A stretch of DNA of 16,520 nucleotides, taken from contig DEAA01000004.1 in assembly GCA_002346545.1 (NCBI GenBank), positions 1 through 16,520 of the forward strand, given 5' to 3'. Position numbers and translations under genes: made by a program. A model generated the notes under the pieces. It saw nothing but the letters and a program-made list of their open reading frames with translations. It did not search any database and was not told the DNA's origin. Below are positions 14,678-16,520 of this stretch, piece by piece (the stretch's first letter is position 1; the number at the start of each line of letters is the position of its first letter). The stretch is from Acidobacteria bacterium UBA2994 (GTDB lineage Bacteria; Acidobacteriota; Vicinamibacteria; Vicinamibacterales; UBA8438).

Positions 14678-15699
14678 CGAGACGACCGCTCCAGTTCTTC
14701 GTCGATAATCTGCTGGAAGAGTGCAATGGGTGCCGCGCCGAGGACGGCGCGGCCGTTGATGAAGACGGTCGGAGTCGATGACACACCGTAGTCCTGGCCG
14801 GCCCGCAGATCCGCGTTGACATCACCCGCGAACTGCCCGCTGTCGAGGCACGTGTCGAAAGCGGCCTGGTCGACGCCCAGCTCACCCGCATAGCGTTTGA
14901 TGTCTTCGACCTCCAAGGCATCCTGACTTTCAAACATCCGGTCGTGGAGCTCCCAGAACTTCCCTTGAAGATTCGCGCACAAGCCAGCCTCGGCTGCCTT
15001 GAACGCTTGCGGATGGTTCGGCAACGGATAATCCTTGAACACCACCCTGACCTCGTCTCCATAGATCTCCTTCAGCTGATCGATCGTGCCGGTCAGCTGC
15101 TCGCAAAACGGACACTGGAAGTCGGAGAACTCGACGATCTGGACCAACGCGCTGGCGGGGCCAAACGAGGGATCCCCATCGGATACCGCGATCTCGGTGC
15201 GAGGCGGCTCCAGGTCGAGGGAGATGTCGTCGGCGTTTTCCCTGAGCTCTGCCATCAACTCGTGGAGCGCCTGGGTCGGTTGCTGCTGCTCGAGGAAGGC
15301 TCGGATCTCCGGCTTCATCTGCTCGAGGGTTCGGCCGCCGAATGCGTTCTGATTCTGCCCATAGAGCAACGCGATCTCCTCGTCGGTGACCGGCGGCGTG
15401 CGTGACGGCAGCTCCTGCGCCAGCAGTTCGTCTCTGGACAGCCCGCGCGCGATCGCTTCGCGCTCGATCAGGATCTCGCCAACCACGATATCCAGCACCC
15501 GGCGACGGGTATCGTAGAGATCCTGCAGCATCCGCATCCGGTTCGAAGCGTCGTTGGAACGCCAGGCGTCATCGACGTCGGTCATCGTGACTTCAATGTC
15601 GCCGACCCGGCCCACGACAATCTCATCCCGCTGAGCCTGCGCCTGGAGGGGGGCAAACAGGAGCACGAAACCGGCGAGCAGGAAGAACCGCTGCAGCAT
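14674..15699 (-). CDS. Exported SurA-like/DsbA-like thioredoxin fusion protein
   Basis: A 341-residue secreted protein in three parts. The signal peptide ends near 20-22 (APLQAQAQ). Residues about 26-160 resemble the SurA/parvulin N-terminal chaperone fold (VVGRVGDIEVTMTDVDDAW, then helices with GEILIEREAIARGLS), but no parvulin domain follows. Residues about 170-341 form a DsbA/DsbG-type thioredoxin domain with FSDFQCPFCEQL (C196 and C199), YPLPNHPQA (224-232) and the cis-proline loop STPTVFING (308-316). C241 and C284 may form a second disulfide. Likely role: thiol-disulfide exchange on exported proteins; oxidase versus reductase or isomerase cannot be told. Start ATG 15699 follows AAAGG by eight bases; the upstream GTG at 15708 overlaps this SD. 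Confidence 0.88.
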   Translation of the reverse strand: MLQRFFLLAGFVLLFAPLQAQAQRDEIVVGRVGDIEVTMTDVDDAWRSNDASNRMRMLQDLYDTRRRVLDIVVGEILIEREAIARGLSRDELLAQELPSRTPPVTDEEIALLYGQNQNAFGGRTLEQMKPEIRAFLEQQQPTQALHELMAELRENADDISLDLEPPRTEIAVSDGDPSFGPASALVQIVEFSDFQCPFCEQLTGTIDQLKEIYGDEVRVVFKDYPLPNHPQAFKAAEAGLCANLQGKFWELHDRMFESQDALEVEDIKRYAGELGVDQAAFDTCLDSGQFAGDVNADLRAGQDYGVSSTPTVFINGRAVLGAAPIALFQQIIDEELERSSR

Positions 15700-15786
15700 C
15701 ACATACACCTTTCTTGTGGAAACACCCGAACGATCACTTTAGCATGCGGCGGGGCGGGCCTCAGCGGCTGGCGCGTCCGCCAAATC

Positions 15787-16520
15787 ATGTCGACCCACCG
15801 TGTCCGCACCAGGCTACCGCGCGGCAGCACGACCGCACCGCTTGACGTCCTAACCGATCCCAACGACGTCGCGCCGTTCCTTGAGGATGCCGCTCACTAC
15901 CCGGGCGGTCGCACGCCGGCCGTCATCCGCCCACGGAACGAAGCGGAACTCGCCGCCACACTTGCGCGGGCAGACGCGATCTTGCCGGTCGGCGCCCAAT
16001 CGTCGCTGACCGGCGGCGCGACACCACGCGGAGAAACGGTGGTAAGCCTGGCGCGGCTGGTCGACCTTGAAATTCAATCGCCGGCCAGGCTGCGCGCCGG
16101 ACCGGGCGTGACGCTGACCGCGATCCGGGAATCGCTCAAGGGACGAGGCTGCAGCTATCCGCCGGTGCCGACCTACGAAGGTGCCACCGTGGGCGGCATC
16201 GTCTCGACTGACGCCGCCGGAGCCGCCACCTTCAAGTACGGCACCACGCGGCGCTGGGTGCGCGCCTTAACCATCATGCTGGCGTCGGGCGAAGTACTGG
16301 AGCTCGAACGTGACGCTGTCACGGCGCGGAACGGGGTGTTCGAGGTCCTGACCGAACGGGGACCGGTGGAACTGCGGGTACCCGGCTACCGGATGCCGCC
16401 TGTGCCGAAACACTCGGCCGGGTATCATGCCGAGCCGGACCTCGACCTTATCGACCTGTTTATCGGCGCCGAAGGGACGCTCGGGATCGTGACCTCAGTC
16501 ACCCTCGACCTGTTGCCGGC
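15787..16520 (+). CDS. Partial GlcD-type FAD-linked oxidase
   Basis: An open frame from ATG 15787 runs off the right edge (244 codons seen). It is the FAD-binding (PCMH/FAD_binding_4) domain of the glycolate oxidase GlcD / D-lactate dehydrogenase family: LPVGAQSSLTGGATP (66-80, the pyrophosphate-binding loop), AGPGVTLTAI (104-113), PPVPTYEGATVGGIVSTDAA (125-144), FKYGTTRRWVRAL (149-161), KHSAGY (208-213) and DLFIGAEGTLGIVTSVTLDL (223-242). These enzymes oxidise 2-hydroxy acids and pass electrons to quinone or cytochrome. Substrate, total length and any fused Fe-S domain (as in GlcD-GlcF fusions) lie beyond the window. No clear SD precedes the start. It is divergent from the DsbA-like gene, with an 87-bp gap between starts. 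Confidence 0.88.
   Translation, partial: MSTHRVRTRLPRGSTTAPLDVLTDPNDVAPFLEDAAHYPGGRTPAVIRPRNEAELAATLARADAILPVGAQSSLTGGATPRGETVVSLARLVDLEIQSPARLRAGPGVTLTAIRESLKGRGCSYPPVPTYEGATVGGIVSTDAAGAATFKYGTTRRWVRALTIMLASGEVLELERDAVTARNGVFEVLTERGPVELRVPGYRMPPVPKHSAGYHAEPDLDLIDLFIGAEGTLGIVTSVTLDLLP

Noticed and set aside
1..16520. CRISPR arrays, insertion sequences, tRNA or rRNA genes, prophage or att sites
   Set aside because: I looked for regularly spaced repeats, transposase motifs, tRNA-like cloverleafs and terminal inverted repeats and saw none.

Overview
The window is GC-rich and densely coded. Its genes are those of an aerobic Gram-negative-type bacterium: an A-type heme-copper oxidase, a periplasmic DsbA-like protein, a putative lipoprotein and a SUF iron-sulfur cluster operon. 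The gene mix (SufBCDS-U-SufT, an oxidase operon in the order ctaD-E-F-x-x-coxB, a SurA/DsbA fusion, a sodium symporter with a large soluble insertion) reminds me of Gemmatimonadota or a related soil phylum. That placement is an impression; no rRNA gene is present to confirm it.

Layout. Left edge: the 5' end of a minus-strand gene (1-203) that resembles the N-terminus of PD-(D/E)XK/AddB-like nucleases. A 167-bp divergent region with a perfect 8-bp dyad separates it from a plus-strand zinc-ribbon plus double-PspC membrane protein (371-910). That gene ends exactly where the convergent homoserine kinase gene thrB (911-1867, minus) ends. After about 300 bp without a convincing gene comes a minus-strand operon, sufB-sufC-sufD-sufS-sufU-sufT (7989 down to 2168), with tight spacing and an ATGA overlap between sufS and sufU. 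Upstream of sufB are a stem-loop leader and two inverted repeats flanking TATATA, a good candidate for the operon's control region. Next is a minus-strand pair: a 51-residue single-helix protein and a sodium:solute symporter (10062 down to 8189).

A dyad-rich 228-bp region then separates that pair from the plus-strand oxidase operon: ctaD (TTG start, strong SD), ctaE, ctaF, two small membrane proteins (68 and 93 residues) and coxB (10291-14341). Convergent to it are a small putative lipoprotein and a SurA-like/DsbA-like fusion protein with a CPFC motif (15699 down to 14357). At the right edge a GlcD-type FAD-dependent oxidase gene (15787-16520, plus) runs out of the window.

How they fit together. 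The six suf genes form a complete assembly machine: SufS and SufU mobilise sulfur, SufBCD is the scaffold, and SufT is a maturation factor. The oxidase operon supplies subunits I, II, III and IV but no heme A synthesis or copper insertion genes. The neighbouring DsbA-like protein could act in thiol chemistry of exported proteins, possibly including the oxidase, but only proximity supports this.

The most interesting observation is in CtaD. It keeps the heme, CuB, cross-linked tyrosine and D-pathway residues, but a gap-free alignment with canonical A-type enzymes puts isoleucine (residue 365) at the K-pathway lysine. CoxB keeps the glutamate at the usual K-pathway entrance and has a second membrane glutamate seven residues later. 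The operon also encodes a small exported CxxC protein (CAICFGDPNSP) of unknown role. Together these suggest an oxidase with altered proton uptake.
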